Of a stretch of DNA of 20,544 nucleotides, positions 1 to 8,716 are shown piece by piece. This DNA is from Flavobacteriales bacterium UBA2798 (GTDB lineage: Bacteria; Bacteroidota; Bacteroidia; Flavobacteriales_D; UBA2798). The translations under genes were made by a program, and so were the position numbers. The stretch is taken from the NCBI GenBank assembly GCA_002351955.1, contig DEHO01000014.1, positions 26,017 to 46,560 of the forward strand, written 5' to 3'. How positions within the stretch are numbered: the stretch's first letter is position 1; the number at the start of each line of letters is the position of its first letter. The notes under the pieces are model-generated. The model worked only from the letters and a program-made list of their open reading frames with translations, made no database searches and was not told the origin of the DNA.

Positions 1-1229
1 GCCTTGGAGCTTGCAGGTGTTTTTCCCGATGATCCTTGTATGGGATGTGATGCAATTTCCTTCTTGCTAAAGAGTAAATTCCAGCCTTCATACAAATCGT
101 CGAAAACAGGTTGCATCCCAAAATAGCCGGCAAGAGGAAGATTGCCTTTCGGTAATGCAAGGTCTTTATAAACCATTACACTTCCTGAATAACAAGCTAC
201 CCAAATTTCGTTGGTACGTTCATTGAAGGTAATGCCGATCGGGTTTTTACCTGTTGCAGCTTTTTCTGCTACTGAAAATTGTTCCAAATCGATCTTGGAA
301 AAAGTAGATGCTGAATAATTAACCACATATAAAAACCGATCTCCCTTGCCTAATACCATTGAACGTGGAGCTGAACCTACAAAAAGTTTCTGCATGTTTC
401 CTGTATGCAGATTGATTCTCGCAATGTTGCCTTCGTTGTTCACCGATACATAAAGCAATGAATCGCGGCTATCGATGCATAAATGGCGAGGACCTTTTCC
501 CACTTCCATAAATTTTGAGGAACTCAGTTCTTCAAGATCGATACGTTGAATGGAAGTGCCTCCCATAACAGTGACATAAGCATATCTGCTCTTCGAATCA
601 ATTGCAATCCCTCTGGGAAAACGCCCAACATGAAATCGCTTTAACTCTTTTTCTGTTGAGAGGTCGAATAGGGTTACATCTCCGCTGCTCCAATTGCTGA
701 CAAGCATTTTTTTCCCGTCGGGACTAATAGCCAGGTATTTTGGAACACTTCCTGCAGGAATAATGTTTTCAATTTCGAGACTCTCGGTATTAATCTTGTA
801 GATATATGAAATATCGTATTCCTTTCCATAGCAAGTATCGCATCCCGGATGCTCGAAACCATCTCCCTGCATGCAATAATTGCTGACATAAGCATATTTC
901 CCATCAGGCGTAAAGGCACATTCCACAGGTGCACCACGAAAACTGCCTTCTCTGTCTTTTATTCCAAACCGGTCGGGTTGAATTCTGTCGCTTATTGTTT
1001 TTACAAGCCGGTAATTTTCATCGAAAACACTAATTGTATGGCTATACATCATGTTTTGCGCGAAGAATAATCCATTGCCATTGTGAACAATTGACTTGGG
1101 TGTTAATCCTCCCCGAATGGTTTTTTTTAAAACCAATGTAGTGTCGTTGCCGGCGAATACGGTTGCAGGGATAAGCACAATGCATAACCTAAATAGTAAA
1201 ATCCAACAGCTGTTTACATTCCTCTGCAT
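1..1229 (-). CDS. Exported YVTN-type beta-propeller protein, 3' end outside window
   Basis: I translated the minus strand by hand from the ATG at 1229; the frame stays open to base 1, giving about 409 residues with no stop, so the C-terminus is missing. The N-terminus is a signal peptide (hydrophobic stretch LCIVLIPATVFA, probable cleavage after A26). The rest is a series of propeller blades of the YVTN/lactonase-like kind: FTPDGKYAYVSNY, ISPDGKKMLVSNW, IDSKSRYAYVTVM, IDSRDSLLYVSVN, GKGDRFLYVVNY and FNERTNEIWVACY, spaced about 40-45 residues apart. A Cys-rich insert (CMQGDG...PGCDTCYG) lies in the first third. The last visible residues (SSGKTPASSK) look like a linker, so another domain may follow. 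These propellers act in the periplasm or on the surface as binding scaffolds; no catalytic residues or ligand can be assigned. It is divergent from the S46 peptidase gene, 79 bp away. Confidence 0.85.
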   Translation of the reverse strand, partial: MQRNVNSCWILLFRLCIVLIPATVFAGNDTTLVLKKTIRGGLTPKSIVHNGNGLFFAQNMMYSHTISVFDENYRLVKTISDRIQPDRFGIKDREGSFRGAPVECAFTPDGKYAYVSNYCMQGDGFEHPGCDTCYGKEYDISYIYKINTESLEIENIIPAGSVPKYLAISPDGKKMLVSNWSSGDVTLFDLSTEKELKRFHVGRFPRGIAIDSKSRYAYVTVMGGTSIQRIDLEELSSSKFMEVGKGPRHLCIDSRDSLLYVSVNNEGNIARINLHTGNMQKLFVGSAPRSMVLGKGDRFLYVVNYSASTFSKIDLEQFSVAEKAATGKNPIGITFNERTNEIWVACYSGSVMVYKDLALPKGNLPLAGYFGMQPVFDDLYEGWNLLFSKKEIASHPIQGSSGKTPASSK

Positions 1230-1233
1230 TAGG

Positions 1234-1241
1234 CAAAAATA
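1234..1241 (-). promoter_or_regulatory. -7-like element TATTTTTG before the propeller gene
   Basis: On the minus strand the sequence reads TATTTTTG, an exact match to the Bacteroidota -7 consensus TAnnTTTG, and ends 4 nt before the ATG at 1229. No TTTG/TTG lies 17-23 nt upstream, so only half of the promoter is recognisable. If it is used, transcription would begin at about the start codon. Confidence 0.3.
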
Positions 1242-1308
1242 CGAATACTGGCCTTTTGGTTTGGTACTTGCCTCTAAAAAGGAGAAATTAGGCCCATAAA
1301 TCATTTTC

Positions 1309-3984
1309 ATGAAAAAGCAATTATTCCTCCTTTTGGCATTGATAGCGAGTCAATTTTCATATGCAGAGGAGGGGATGTGGATCCCGTCGCTGCTGAAAAA
1401 ACTGAATGCCAATGAACTTAAAGCTGCCGGATTGAAAATCCCTGTCGAAAAAATTTGGTCGACAAAAGAAAGCAGCATAAAAGATGCAATTGTCCATTTT
1501 GGAGGTGGATGTACTGCTGAAGTTTTGTCGTATGAAGGTTTGATCCTGACCAATCACCATTGCGGGTATTCGCAGATTCAGGCGCATAGTTCGCTGGAGA
1601 ACGATTACTTGAAGAATGGTTTTTGGGCAATGAACAGAACGCAGGAGTTGCCAAAGCCCGGACTCACAGTTTCCTTTGTTGTTGATATGGTGGATGTAAG
1701 CGACCAGGTGATGCGTGGATGTATTGATGAGAATGGTCGTGTGAACAATGAAATGATTAAAGCAAATATTGAACGTGTTCGTCAGGCGAATGCGAAAGAC
1801 GGTTATGAAATTGCTGTTCGTCCTTTCAATTATGGCAACAGTTTCTTTATGATCATAACAGAAACTTACCGTGATGTACGTCTGGTTGGTGCACCTCCGT
1901 CGTCGATTGGTAAGTTTGGTGGAGATACTGATAACTGGGTTTGGCCTCGACATACGGGCGATTTTACCTTGTTTCGGATTTATGCAGGCAAGGATAATCG
2001 TCCTGCAGATTACTCTCCCGACAATGTGCCTTATCGTCCTAAATATTCTTTGCCGGTATCGATGATGGGAGTTAAGGAAAACGATTTCACAATGGTATTT
2101 GGTTTTCCCGGTACTACCCAGCAATTTCTGCCTGCAGCTGCTGTGGAGTTTTTGGTGAAGTATAGAAATCCTGCCCGAATAAAAATGCGCGAAACGGCAC
2201 TCAATATCATCGATGCTGAAATGCGGTCTTCTGATTTGATCCGTATTCAGTATTCTGCCAAACAGGCGAGGATTAGCAACTATTATAAAAAATGGATAGG
2301 GGAAAATAACGGATTGATCAGATTGAATGCAATCGACAAGAAAAAAGAATTGGAGAGGGAATTCATCGATCGCGCAAAAAGAGACCGCAATGATCTGGGA
2401 CGATTTGGTCAGTTACCGGATCGATTTGTTGATCTTTACATCGCATGGCAACCCTTTGGTACAGCGTATGATTATTTTTCAGAACTGGTTTATTCCGGCC
2501 CGGAATTTCTCCGCTATGCACAAGGCTTTGAGAAATTGGTGGAAGCCTATTCCGTTAAATCGGTCGGTAACGAAGGTAAGAGCCTGCTGGATAGAATTTC
2601 AGCTGCTGTTCCGGGATATTTTAAAAATTACAATGCAGCAACCGACAAGAAATTATTTGTTGCCCTTTTTCCTATGTATTTGGATGGTACCCCAGAAGCA
2701 CTGCAGCCCGATGGAATTCCAGCAATGAAGAAAAAATACAAAGGAGATTGGAATCTTTTGGCCAATGAGATATTTTCAAAAAGTGTATTTACCGATCAAG
2801 GTCGACTTGAAAAGTTTCTGAAAGGATTTTCCTCCTCCTCTGCCAAAAAACTTTCGGGTGATCCGGGTTGGGTAGTAATGAAGATGGTTTATGATGCCTA
2901 CAGAAAGAAGGTTGAAGCTACCTACAGAAGTGGAGCAATACAGCAGGAAGTAATGATGACCGATTATGTTGCAGGGCTGATGAAGTTTTTCCCTGATAAA
3001 AAATACTGGTATGATGCCAATAGTACGTTGCGTTTGACCTACGGGAAAGTTGAAGGTTCTAAACCCCGCGATGGTATCATTTACGATTACTACACTACTG
3101 TTGAAGGAATGATGGAGAAATACAAAGCAGGTGATGAGGAGTTTGATGTAGCTCCAAAAATGATCGAGCTGTGGAAAAGCAAAGATTATGGTCCGTATGG
3201 ATTCAGAAATGAAATGCCGCTTGCATTTACTGCCTCCAATCACACAACAGGAGGAAATTCCGGATCTCCGGTTTTAGATGCAAATGGTTATTTAATCGGA
3301 ATCAATTTCGACAGAAGTTGGGAGAGCACAATGAGCGATGTAATGTTTGATCCTGAGCGCTGCAGAAATATTGCAATGGATATTCGCTATTTGTTGTTCG
3401 TCATCGACAAGTTTGCAGGGGCCGGTCATTTATTGCGTGAAATGGAATTGATGACGCCGGAGAAAATGATAGAGAAGAAAAAATTGGAAGATCATCAGGC
3501 AATTCTCGCCATTACAGAAAAGATCAGATCTAATCCTGATAAGACAGAATTGTTATTTGAGCGGGTAAATCTGTATTTCTCGTTGCGCATGTTTCGTGAG
3601 GCGGAGACCGACTTGCGGGCTTTAATTGCTTTAAGTCCAAAATCAGTTGAAGCTTTCCATCTGCTGGGTATGGCATTGATTGAACAAAAAAAATACACCG
3701 ACGCCATAAAAGAACTCGATAGAGCAATTGCAATTGACAAACAAATGTGGGAAGCAGTACTTGATAAGGGCATTGCCTTAAGTGAACTGAAACGGTATGA
3801 TGAAGCGGTACGCGTGTTTACTACGTTTATAAGTGCAAATAGTTTTGATCATCGGGGCTATTACAACAGGGGTATTACCTTTCATTTAATGAACCGTTCA
3901 GTGGAAGGTTGTGCTGATCTAATGGTGGCTGAGAAATTGGGAGGGAATCGGGAGAATTATATCAGAAAGGTGCTTTGTGATTGA
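1309..3984 (+). CDS. dpp11: S46 dipeptidyl-peptidase, DPP11-like, with C-terminal TPR extension
   Basis: 891 residues. Signal peptide 1-19 (cleavage after SYA, mature end EEGMW as in DPP7/DPP11). The S46 domain covers about 20-715 and carries the chymotrypsin-like triad: His84 in TNHHCGY, Asp218 in WPRHTGDF, Ser651 in TTGGNSGSP. Family members remove dipeptides from the N-terminus of peptides in the periplasm. In the characterised enzymes the residue 18 after the catalytic Ser decides specificity (Arg673 in P. gingivalis DPP11 for Asp/Glu, Gly in DPP7); here it is Arg669 (INFDRSW), so an Asp/Glu preference is inferred. DPP11 is about 720 residues long. This protein has about 165 more, with at least three TPR repeats (e.g. 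AFHLLGMALIEQKKYTDAI, about 755-885). The start is fixed by the signal peptide. A purine-rich AAGGAG lies 24 nt upstream, too far to serve as a normal ribosome site. Monocistronic, with its own terminator. Confidence 0.93.
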   Translation: MKKQLFLLLALIASQFSYAEEGMWIPSLLKKLNANELKAAGLKIPVEKIWSTKESSIKDAIVHFGGGCTAEVLSYEGLILTNHHCGYSQIQAHSSLENDYLKNGFWAMNRTQELPKPGLTVSFVVDMVDVSDQVMRGCIDENGRVNNEMIKANIERVRQANAKDGYEIAVRPFNYGNSFFMIITETYRDVRLVGAPPSSIGKFGGDTDNWVWPRHTGDFTLFRIYAGKDNRPADYSPDNVPYRPKYSLPVSMMGVKENDFTMVFGFPGTTQQFLPAAAVEFLVKYRNPARIKMRETALNIIDAEMRSSDLIRIQYSAKQARISNYYKKWIGENNGLIRLNAIDKKKELEREFIDRAKRDRNDLGRFGQLPDRFVDLYIAWQPFGTAYDYFSELVYSGPEFLRYAQGFEKLVEAYSVKSVGNEGKSLLDRISAAVPGYFKNYNAATDKKLFVALFPMYLDGTPEALQPDGIPAMKKKYKGDWNLLANEIFSKSVFTDQGRLEKFLKGFSSSSAKKLSGDPGWVVMKMVYDAYRKKVEATYRSGAIQQEVMMTDYVAGLMKFFPDKKYWYDANSTLRLTYGKVEGSKPRDGIIYDYYTTVEGMMEKYKAGDEEFDVAPKMIELWKSKDYGPYGFRNEMPLAFTASNHTTGGNSGSPVLDANGYLIGINFDRSWESTMSDVMFDPERCRNIAMDIRYLLFVIDKFAGAGHLLREMELMTPEKMIEKKKLEDHQAILAITEKIRSNPDKTELLFERVNLYFSLRMFREAETDLRALIALSPKSVEAFHLLGMALIEQKKYTDAIKELDRAIAIDKQMWEAVLDKGIALSELKRYDEAVRVFTTFISANSFDHRGYYNRGITFHLMNRSVEGCADLMVAEKLGGNRENYIRKVLCD

Positions 3985-4025
3985 TTCAGGAGTTTACTTT
4001 TTGCAGCCAATTTTGAATTGACTCT

Positions 4026-4046
4026 AGGCGGGATTACCTTCCGCCT
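4026..4046 (+). terminator. Rho-independent terminator of the S46 peptidase gene
   Basis: Stem 4026-4033 / 4039-4046 (AGGCGGGA with TTCCGCCT, one G-U pair), 5-nt loop TTACC, followed on the plus strand by TTTGGATTTTTTT. It begins 41 nt after the peptidase stop. The minus strand lacks a T-run after the stem, so it probably serves mainly the plus-strand gene. Confidence 0.75.
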
Positions 4047-4076
4047 TTTGGATTTTTTTCATTGATTCAAAAAATG

Positions 4077-4445
4077 CTAACGTTTACTTAAAACCTCATT
4101 TATATTTTCAAAATTCAGTGGTTTAGAGAAAAAGTTTTTTACATTTTTAAATTTATCAGCATTCGATTTGTCAGTAGGATTTATCGACGAGGTGAGAATA
4201 TAAACCGGATAATCAACATTGTTATTGGCCATCTCTTTTAGAAATTGCCAACCATCCATTACAGGCATGTTGATGTCGAGTAGAATTACGGTTTCATTAT
4301 CATGATTTTCATTTATAACCATACTTGCAGCCAACTGAGGATTTGTAAAACACTCTGTTTTTACATTTTTATTAACCACTTTTATGGTCATTTCACATAA
4401 GTAGTTATTGATAGCGTCGTCGTCTATTACTATAATTCTTTTCAT
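4077..4445 (-). CDS. Stand-alone response regulator receiver domain (CheY-like)
   Basis: 122 residues, one receiver domain and no output domain. The phosphorylation site is complete: acidic cluster Asp8-Asp10 (IDDD), phospho-acceptor Asp57 in LLDINMPVMDG, Thr85 (LTSS) and Lys108 (FSKP) with the usual cis-Pro109. It should accept a phosphoryl group from a histidine kinase and signal by protein-protein contact. It follows the sensor kinase gene with a 6-bp gap on the same strand, so the two form an operon and are very likely partners; single receivers of this type commonly accompany PAS kinases in Bacteroidota. The target is not visible: no DNA-binding, GGDEF or phosphatase domain protein is adjacent. 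The kinase carries no receiver of its own, which fits the receiver being supplied in trans. Confidence 0.93.
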   Translation of the reverse strand: MKRIIVIDDDAINNYLCEMTIKVVNKNVKTECFTNPQLAASMVINENHDNETVILLDINMPVMDGWQFLKEMANNNVDYPVYILTSSINPTDKSNADKFKNVKNFFSKPLNFENINEVLSKR

Positions 4446-4451
4446 CTCTGT

Positions 4452-7250
4452 TTAGATTGGTAAGTTTATAATAAATGTTGTTCCTTCATTTAGAATACTG
4501 TGAACATCAATAGTGCCTCCGAGCGCTTCGACCTGAATTCTTGTCATAAACAATCCTAAGCCCTTTCCTTCTGTGTCAAAATGAAATCGTTTATACAGAC
4601 CAAAAAGGGAATCTCCATGCTTTTTCAAATCAATACCTCTTCCATTATCTGAAATTGAAATATGGACAATTTTTCCTTCCAGTTTCGCATTAACATTAAT
4701 TCTGGGCTGTTTGCCCGAACGGTATTTTATAGCATTGCTTATGATGTTGTAAAAAATACTTTCGATATAACTTTTTACGGAATAAAATTTGTCCGCTTCA
4801 TTGGAGATTTCCTGATTTATGATCGCATTGGTTTCAGAGATTTGTTTTTCAAGTGTTTCCTGGATATTGCGCACAATGCCGGAAAGACATATTTCCTGTT
4901 TTTTTGAGTTTATGTTCGAACGGGTAGCCAGAACCATGTTAAGGTCTCGGACCAATTCATCCATTTTTAAAGTGGCTTCCCGGATATGATGAATAGCCTT
5001 TTGTTTTTCTGCAATGTCGATGTTTGGATGTTCAATCAGGCTGGATAGCCCAAGAATGTTGGCAATCGGAACTCTTAAATTATGGGATACAATATAATTA
5101 AACTGCATTAATTCATTAACCCTGTTTGTAAGTTCAATTGCAGTTTTTTGAAGTTCTTCCTCTTGTTTTTTCTTTTCAGTAATATCGCTCAATACTGCTT
5201 GTGTTCCCGAAACGTGTCCGTTTTCAAGAACAGAATTGACACGTGCTTCAATCCATATAGATTCGCCGCCTTTTCGTATACAACGGAATTCAAACATTCC
5301 AGCTTCAGGACTATCGTGTTTATCACGAATGAACCTGACTTTAAATTGTTGAATGAATTCAGGCGCAACGACCATTTCCCAGTTGAATTTATCCAAGTCA
5401 ATTTTTATGATGTCAAACATTTTTAAAAATTGTTGGTTAGCATAAATGATTTTGCCTTCAGAATCATTTACAACAAAACCATCATTCATGTTGTTAAGAA
5501 GTTCTTTGTGTCTTTCCTTGCTTTTTGATAGGTCTTTTTGTACACTTATTACTTCAGTTACATCGTGGGCAATACCAAACAACTTGATGGGATTGCCATC
5601 TCTATCAAAATTTGCAAGTGTTTCGCTATAGATGTATCTCTCATAACCATCATTTTGCCGAATAATTCTATTGAAAAATGAGATCTCAGATTTTGATTGT
5701 AATGCTGTGTTGATTTTAATCATTACCTCATTTCTGTCATCTTCGTGCACCAGGTTTAAATATTCATCGGGAGTGATTGATTTGCTATGATTATCAATTC
5801 CGTATATTCTGTATGCTTCTTCTGACCATGCAATTTTATTTGTAGCAAAGTCAAATTCCCAGGTTCCCAGGTTTGCAATTTTTTGAGTTTTTTTAAGTAC
5901 CGATTCAAAGGTTTGCAATGAAGCTTCCATTTGTTTCTGGAGTTCAGCGTTAAGGATCGCAATTCGTTCCTCGGTCCTTTTTCTTTCAGAAATATCATTT
6001 CCAATTGAAATGTATTTAAAGGGTTTATTGTTCTCATCCAGAAACGGGACAACAGTTGTATCTATCCAGTAAATATCACCGTTTTTTGACTTGTGTTTGA
6101 TTTCTCCTCTCCATGTTATTCCACTTGAAATCGTAGACCATAACTCCAGTAACACGGATTCCTGGTTGTTTTCATTGTTAATGATTCTGAAATTTCTCCC
6201 GGTTAATTCATCAGAAGTATATTGGGAAATCTTGCAAAACTTCTCATTCACTTTTGTTATGATTGCGTTTGTGTCAATATAGGTAATGATGGCAGTTTCA
6301 TCCAACGCAAACTTAAGATCTGAAACTTCCTTTAACGAGAATTTTAACGATTCTTCAGTTTGCCTTCTGGAAATATCTCTTTTGTTTAGCTCTCTGGCTG
6401 TGAACCAAATTAAAACCAGCAGTGTCAGAATATTAAAGAGAATCATTATTGCAATGCCAAGATCTCCTTTGATGAAGCCGTGATTGTCTGCGAGAATTCT
6501 GAGAAGTCCCAGAAGAATCGGAACTAGAATGGCATACATCAATAATTTTCTAACGGTTATTGCGCCTGATGTGGGATTGAAAAAGTGGCGCATAAATCCT
6601 TTGCCGGTGTTTGAAAGCAGGATTATGTTTGCAAGAATAAAAAAACATACACCTGTATGAAGCGCAATGGGAAGAAACGCTTCAAATTTATAAAAGGCCT
6701 TAACGTTGTATATGTAACCCAAAATGGATTGGAGTCCAAGAAGCCAAGCGAAAAGTGCAAAGTATTGAAAGATTGCATTCGTGCTATTTCTTGTCAATAT
6801 CATTAAGATTGTAGCTGTTCCAATAGAAACAAATCCAACAGCTGTATTGGGAGACATCCTGTTAGGCATGCCTGCAGTAATTTCAGACGCCAGCTTGTTA
6901 TTGAACAGGATGGAATCAATCCCAGTATCCGTATTCAGAAAGACACTTATCAGCTTAATTGAACCGATACATAATATCGTTATTGATAAGAAAAGTGATA
7001 TTCTGGAATAGGATTCCTTTTGTCTTTCACTTGTAAAGAGAAAAAGGCTAAAGGCTGCCATGATGAAACAAACAGCTGTTGTTGGATTCATCGCTATTGC
7101 CCAAGGAAGGATGTGTTTGAGTACTGCAATATCTGCTGCCCAGCCAAGTAATACAAGCACGCATATACCAATAACTACGATTGAAAGAAAGTTGTAAAAC
7201 TTCCTGTTTTGAAGAATGGATTCTTTGGTATTTGTGTTTGGAATAGCCAT
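4452..7250 (-). CDS. Membrane PAS sensor histidine kinase, 8 TM segments and three PAS domains
   Basis: 932 residues. Residues about 20-288 hold eight predicted membrane segments (near 21-43, 50-72, 83-105, 136-153, 162-182, 192-213, 235-254, 264-285). Three PAS domains follow: about 305-425 (PAC-like end GNDISERKRTEE), 445-570 (PAS_3 type, LGTWEFD...HDVTE) and 575-695 (NNMNDGFVVNDSEG...LSDITEKK). The HisKA domain has the phospho-acceptor His723 in VSHNLRVP. The HATPase_c domain has the N box (FYNIISNAIKY), G1 (DNGRGID, Asp868) and G2 (GKGLGLF), so the kinase appears active. The membrane part contains three copies of a P-x(2-5)-[TA]V-x-F-like motif and matches no sensor domain that I can name. 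The signal is unknown; the multiple PAS domains suggest a cytoplasmic small-molecule or redox cue. The receiver gene is 6 bp downstream. Confidence 0.93.
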   Translation of the reverse strand: MAIPNTNTKESILQNRKFYNFLSIVVIGICVLVLLGWAADIAVLKHILPWAIAMNPTTAVCFIMAAFSLFLFTSERQKESYSRISLFLSITILCIGSIKLISVFLNTDTGIDSILFNNKLASEITAGMPNRMSPNTAVGFVSIGTATILMILTRNSTNAIFQYFALFAWLLGLQSILGYIYNVKAFYKFEAFLPIALHTGVCFFILANIILLSNTGKGFMRHFFNPTSGAITVRKLLMYAILVPILLGLLRILADNHGFIKGDLGIAIMILFNILTLLVLIWFTARELNKRDISRRQTEESLKFSLKEVSDLKFALDETAIITYIDTNAIITKVNEKFCKISQYTSDELTGRNFRIINNENNQESVLLELWSTISSGITWRGEIKHKSKNGDIYWIDTTVVPFLDENNKPFKYISIGNDISERKRTEERIAILNAELQKQMEASLQTFESVLKKTQKIANLGTWEFDFATNKIAWSEEAYRIYGIDNHSKSITPDEYLNLVHEDDRNEVMIKINTALQSKSEISFFNRIIRQNDGYERYIYSETLANFDRDGNPIKLFGIAHDVTEVISVQKDLSKSKERHKELLNNMNDGFVVNDSEGKIIYANQQFLKMFDIIKIDLDKFNWEMVVAPEFIQQFKVRFIRDKHDSPEAGMFEFRCIRKGGESIWIEARVNSVLENGHVSGTQAVLSDITEKKKQEEELQKTAIELTNRVNELMQFNYIVSHNLRVPIANILGLSSLIEHPNIDIAEKQKAIHHIREATLKMDELVRDLNMVLATRSNINSKKQEICLSGIVRNIQETLEKQISETNAIINQEISNEADKFYSVKSYIESIFYNIISNAIKYRSGKQPRINVNAKLEGKIVHISISDNGRGIDLKKHGDSLFGLYKRFHFDTEGKGLGLFMTRIQVEALGGTIDVHSILNEGTTFIINLPI

Positions 7251-7516
7251 GCCAAATAGAATCTTCTATGAAGATTTTTAAGGTTTTCCCAAGTTATGAT
7301 TTTTTTTAGATTTTGGATAAACATATTTCTGTAAAATTTTGGTTCCTAATGATTTGTGGGTTTTTGAACATTTTGTTAGCTTTTGTTTTTTTTGTTTCTG
7401 TATTGTTTTTTGTCAATTATTTTATCGATCCTATCATTTTTTCTTCGCTATTACTATGCGTGTATTGTTTGGTTGTTAATTTCATTTTAAATTGCATGAC
7501 CTATTAGCATTGAACT
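7251..7516. other. AT-rich divergent intergenic region
   Basis: 266 bp between the divergent kinase and T9SS-cargo genes, strongly T-rich on the plus strand. It must hold both promoters, but no TTTG-N17-23-TAnnTTTG pair stands out in either direction. TATTGTTTG near 7462-7470 is one base too long for a -7 element. A 64-codon open frame on the plus strand (7313-7507) encodes a hydrophobic Phe/Leu/Val-rich peptide, as any T-rich stretch would, and has no family features. No RNA gene was recognised. Confidence 0.5.
7260..7276. repeat. Short inverted repeat just upstream of the kinase start codon
   Basis: AATCTTC-TAT-GAAGATT, a 7-bp perfect dyad with a 3-nt centre. It lies 9 bp upstream of the kinase ATG (7250), so it would sit in the leader of the minus-strand mRNA as a small hairpin, or could be an operator half-site pair. 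It may be chance in AT-rich DNA. Confidence 0.3.
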
Positions 7517-8716
7517 ATGAGAACTTTTTTACTGTTTTGCTTTTTGCTGATTGCCGGGTTTACCGCTCAATCACAAACCCGTCAAACAATCGCCAATGGC
7601 CTGGCAACAAATCCGCTTATCTGGAATTGTACCTGTATCCCTCAACCTGGTGATGTAATTGTGATTGCGCATAACCTTACACTTAACACCGATTTCGGAT
7701 ACACTTCCGGATCGCTGACGGTGAATTCCGGCGCTTCCATTACAGGTGATTTACCAACCCGAAATCTGGCTGTTGCCGGAGGTGCGTTTACCAATAACGG
7801 AACCGTAACAATTGGAAATCTCTACCATGGTGGTGGTACCTTCACGAATAGTGGGGCTATTAATGTAGGGAATGCATTCGCATCTGATTTGCTGGCTGTA
7901 ACTTCAAATTCGGGTACATTTTCAATTGCGGATTCTCTTTACATCAACACAAATGCTACATTAAATAATTCAGGAAATCTTTCCGCTCCTTCAACTGCAG
8001 CAGCCGGAACTTTTACCAATACGGGTTCATTTTCAGGGACAGATGTTTGGAACCTAGGAACTCTTAACCACAATGCCGGTAGCTTTGCGATCGCAAATTT
8101 GTATACCAATGGTTCAGTAGTTACAAATGCGCCAATGACAATCAGTGGTGATTTCTGGAATGCAGAAAACGTTGATATTAATCATAACCTGACTATCGGA
8201 AACAGTTTGATTATTGGAGATACTTTGGGCGGTCCTGCTGTATTTAATAATGATGGGGTGATTTCGATTGGTGCAGACCTTACCAATTCCAAAAGCATTA
8301 CAGGAACAGGTCGTTTTTGTGTTGCACAAATCACAACCAATTCAGGAACGATAAGTGGTGTTGATATTTGTGATCTGACTGGTGGCGCTATCGATTTCAA
8401 TTCAGGAACGATCGCCATGAATGTCACTTTTTGCGCAACGCCCTGCGGAATTGGAGTTGAAGAGGGGGCATTTTATGAAGAAACGATTGTTAGTGTTGTG
8501 CCCAATCCATTCAACGATCAGTTTGAGATCCGCGCCAATGCGAAAGCACATTATTCCTTAACACTGGTGAATAATATTGGTCAGACCATTCTCTCAACTT
8601 CATTTTTGGGTGATCGTTTGATGCTGGATGGTTCCGGGCTTGCTTCCGGGGTTTATTTCTATCGACTTACTTCCGAAAAAGGGAATACCGCAAGTGGACA
8701 GTTGATTCGTCAATGA
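7517..8716 (+). CDS. Secreted beta-strand-repeat protein with T9SS type A sorting domain
   Basis: 399 residues. Signal peptide about 1-20 (LLFCFLLIAGFTAQSQ). Residues about 22-310 are low-complexity, rich in Asn, Gly, Thr and Ser, with imperfect repeats of 15-25 residues of the form GxFTNxGx(I/V)xxGN (GAFTNNGTVTIGN, GTFTNSGAINVGN, GTFTNTGSFSG). This suggests a beta-helix or adhesin-like fold. Residues about 315-399 form a T9SS type A C-terminal domain: VVPNPFNDQFEI (PNPF at 329-332), LTLVNNIGQTILS, LDGSGLASGVYFYRL and the ending GQLIRQ. That domain directs passage through the outer membrane by T9SS and is normally cleaved on attachment at the surface. A few Cys residues (NCTCIP near the N-terminus; CATPCG near 306) may form disulphides. 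The stop overlaps the next gene by ATGA. No enzyme domain was seen, so the role is probably adhesive or structural. Confidence 0.88.
   Translation: MRTFLLFCFLLIAGFTAQSQTRQTIANGLATNPLIWNCTCIPQPGDVIVIAHNLTLNTDFGYTSGSLTVNSGASITGDLPTRNLAVAGGAFTNNGTVTIGNLYHGGGTFTNSGAINVGNAFASDLLAVTSNSGTFSIADSLYINTNATLNNSGNLSAPSTAAAGTFTNTGSFSGTDVWNLGTLNHNAGSFAIANLYTNGSVVTNAPMTISGDFWNAENVDINHNLTIGNSLIIGDTLGGPAVFNNDGVISIGADLTNSKSITGTGRFCVAQITTNSGTISGVDICDLTGGAIDFNSGTIAMNVTFCATPCGIGVEEGAFYEETIVSVVPNPFNDQFEIRANAKAHYSLTLVNNIGQTILSTSFLGDRLMLDGSGLASGVYFYRLTSEKGNTASGQLIRQ

Noticed and set aside
1279..1284. AAGGAG as ribosome-binding site of the S46 peptidase gene
   Set aside because: It lies 24 nt from the ATG, beyond functional spacing; no alternative start nearby fits the signal peptide.
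1357..2124. Long open frame antisense to the S46 peptidase gene (255 codons)
   Set aside because: It mirrors a well-supported enzyme gene, its translation resembles no protein family and it is rich in Ile/Thr/Arg/His as expected from the opposite strand.
7313..7507. 64-codon plus-strand open frame encoding a hydrophobic peptide
   Set aside because: It lies in T-rich DNA, where TTT/TTG/GTT codons arise by composition; it has no family motif and no clear promoter. A small membrane peptide cannot be excluded.
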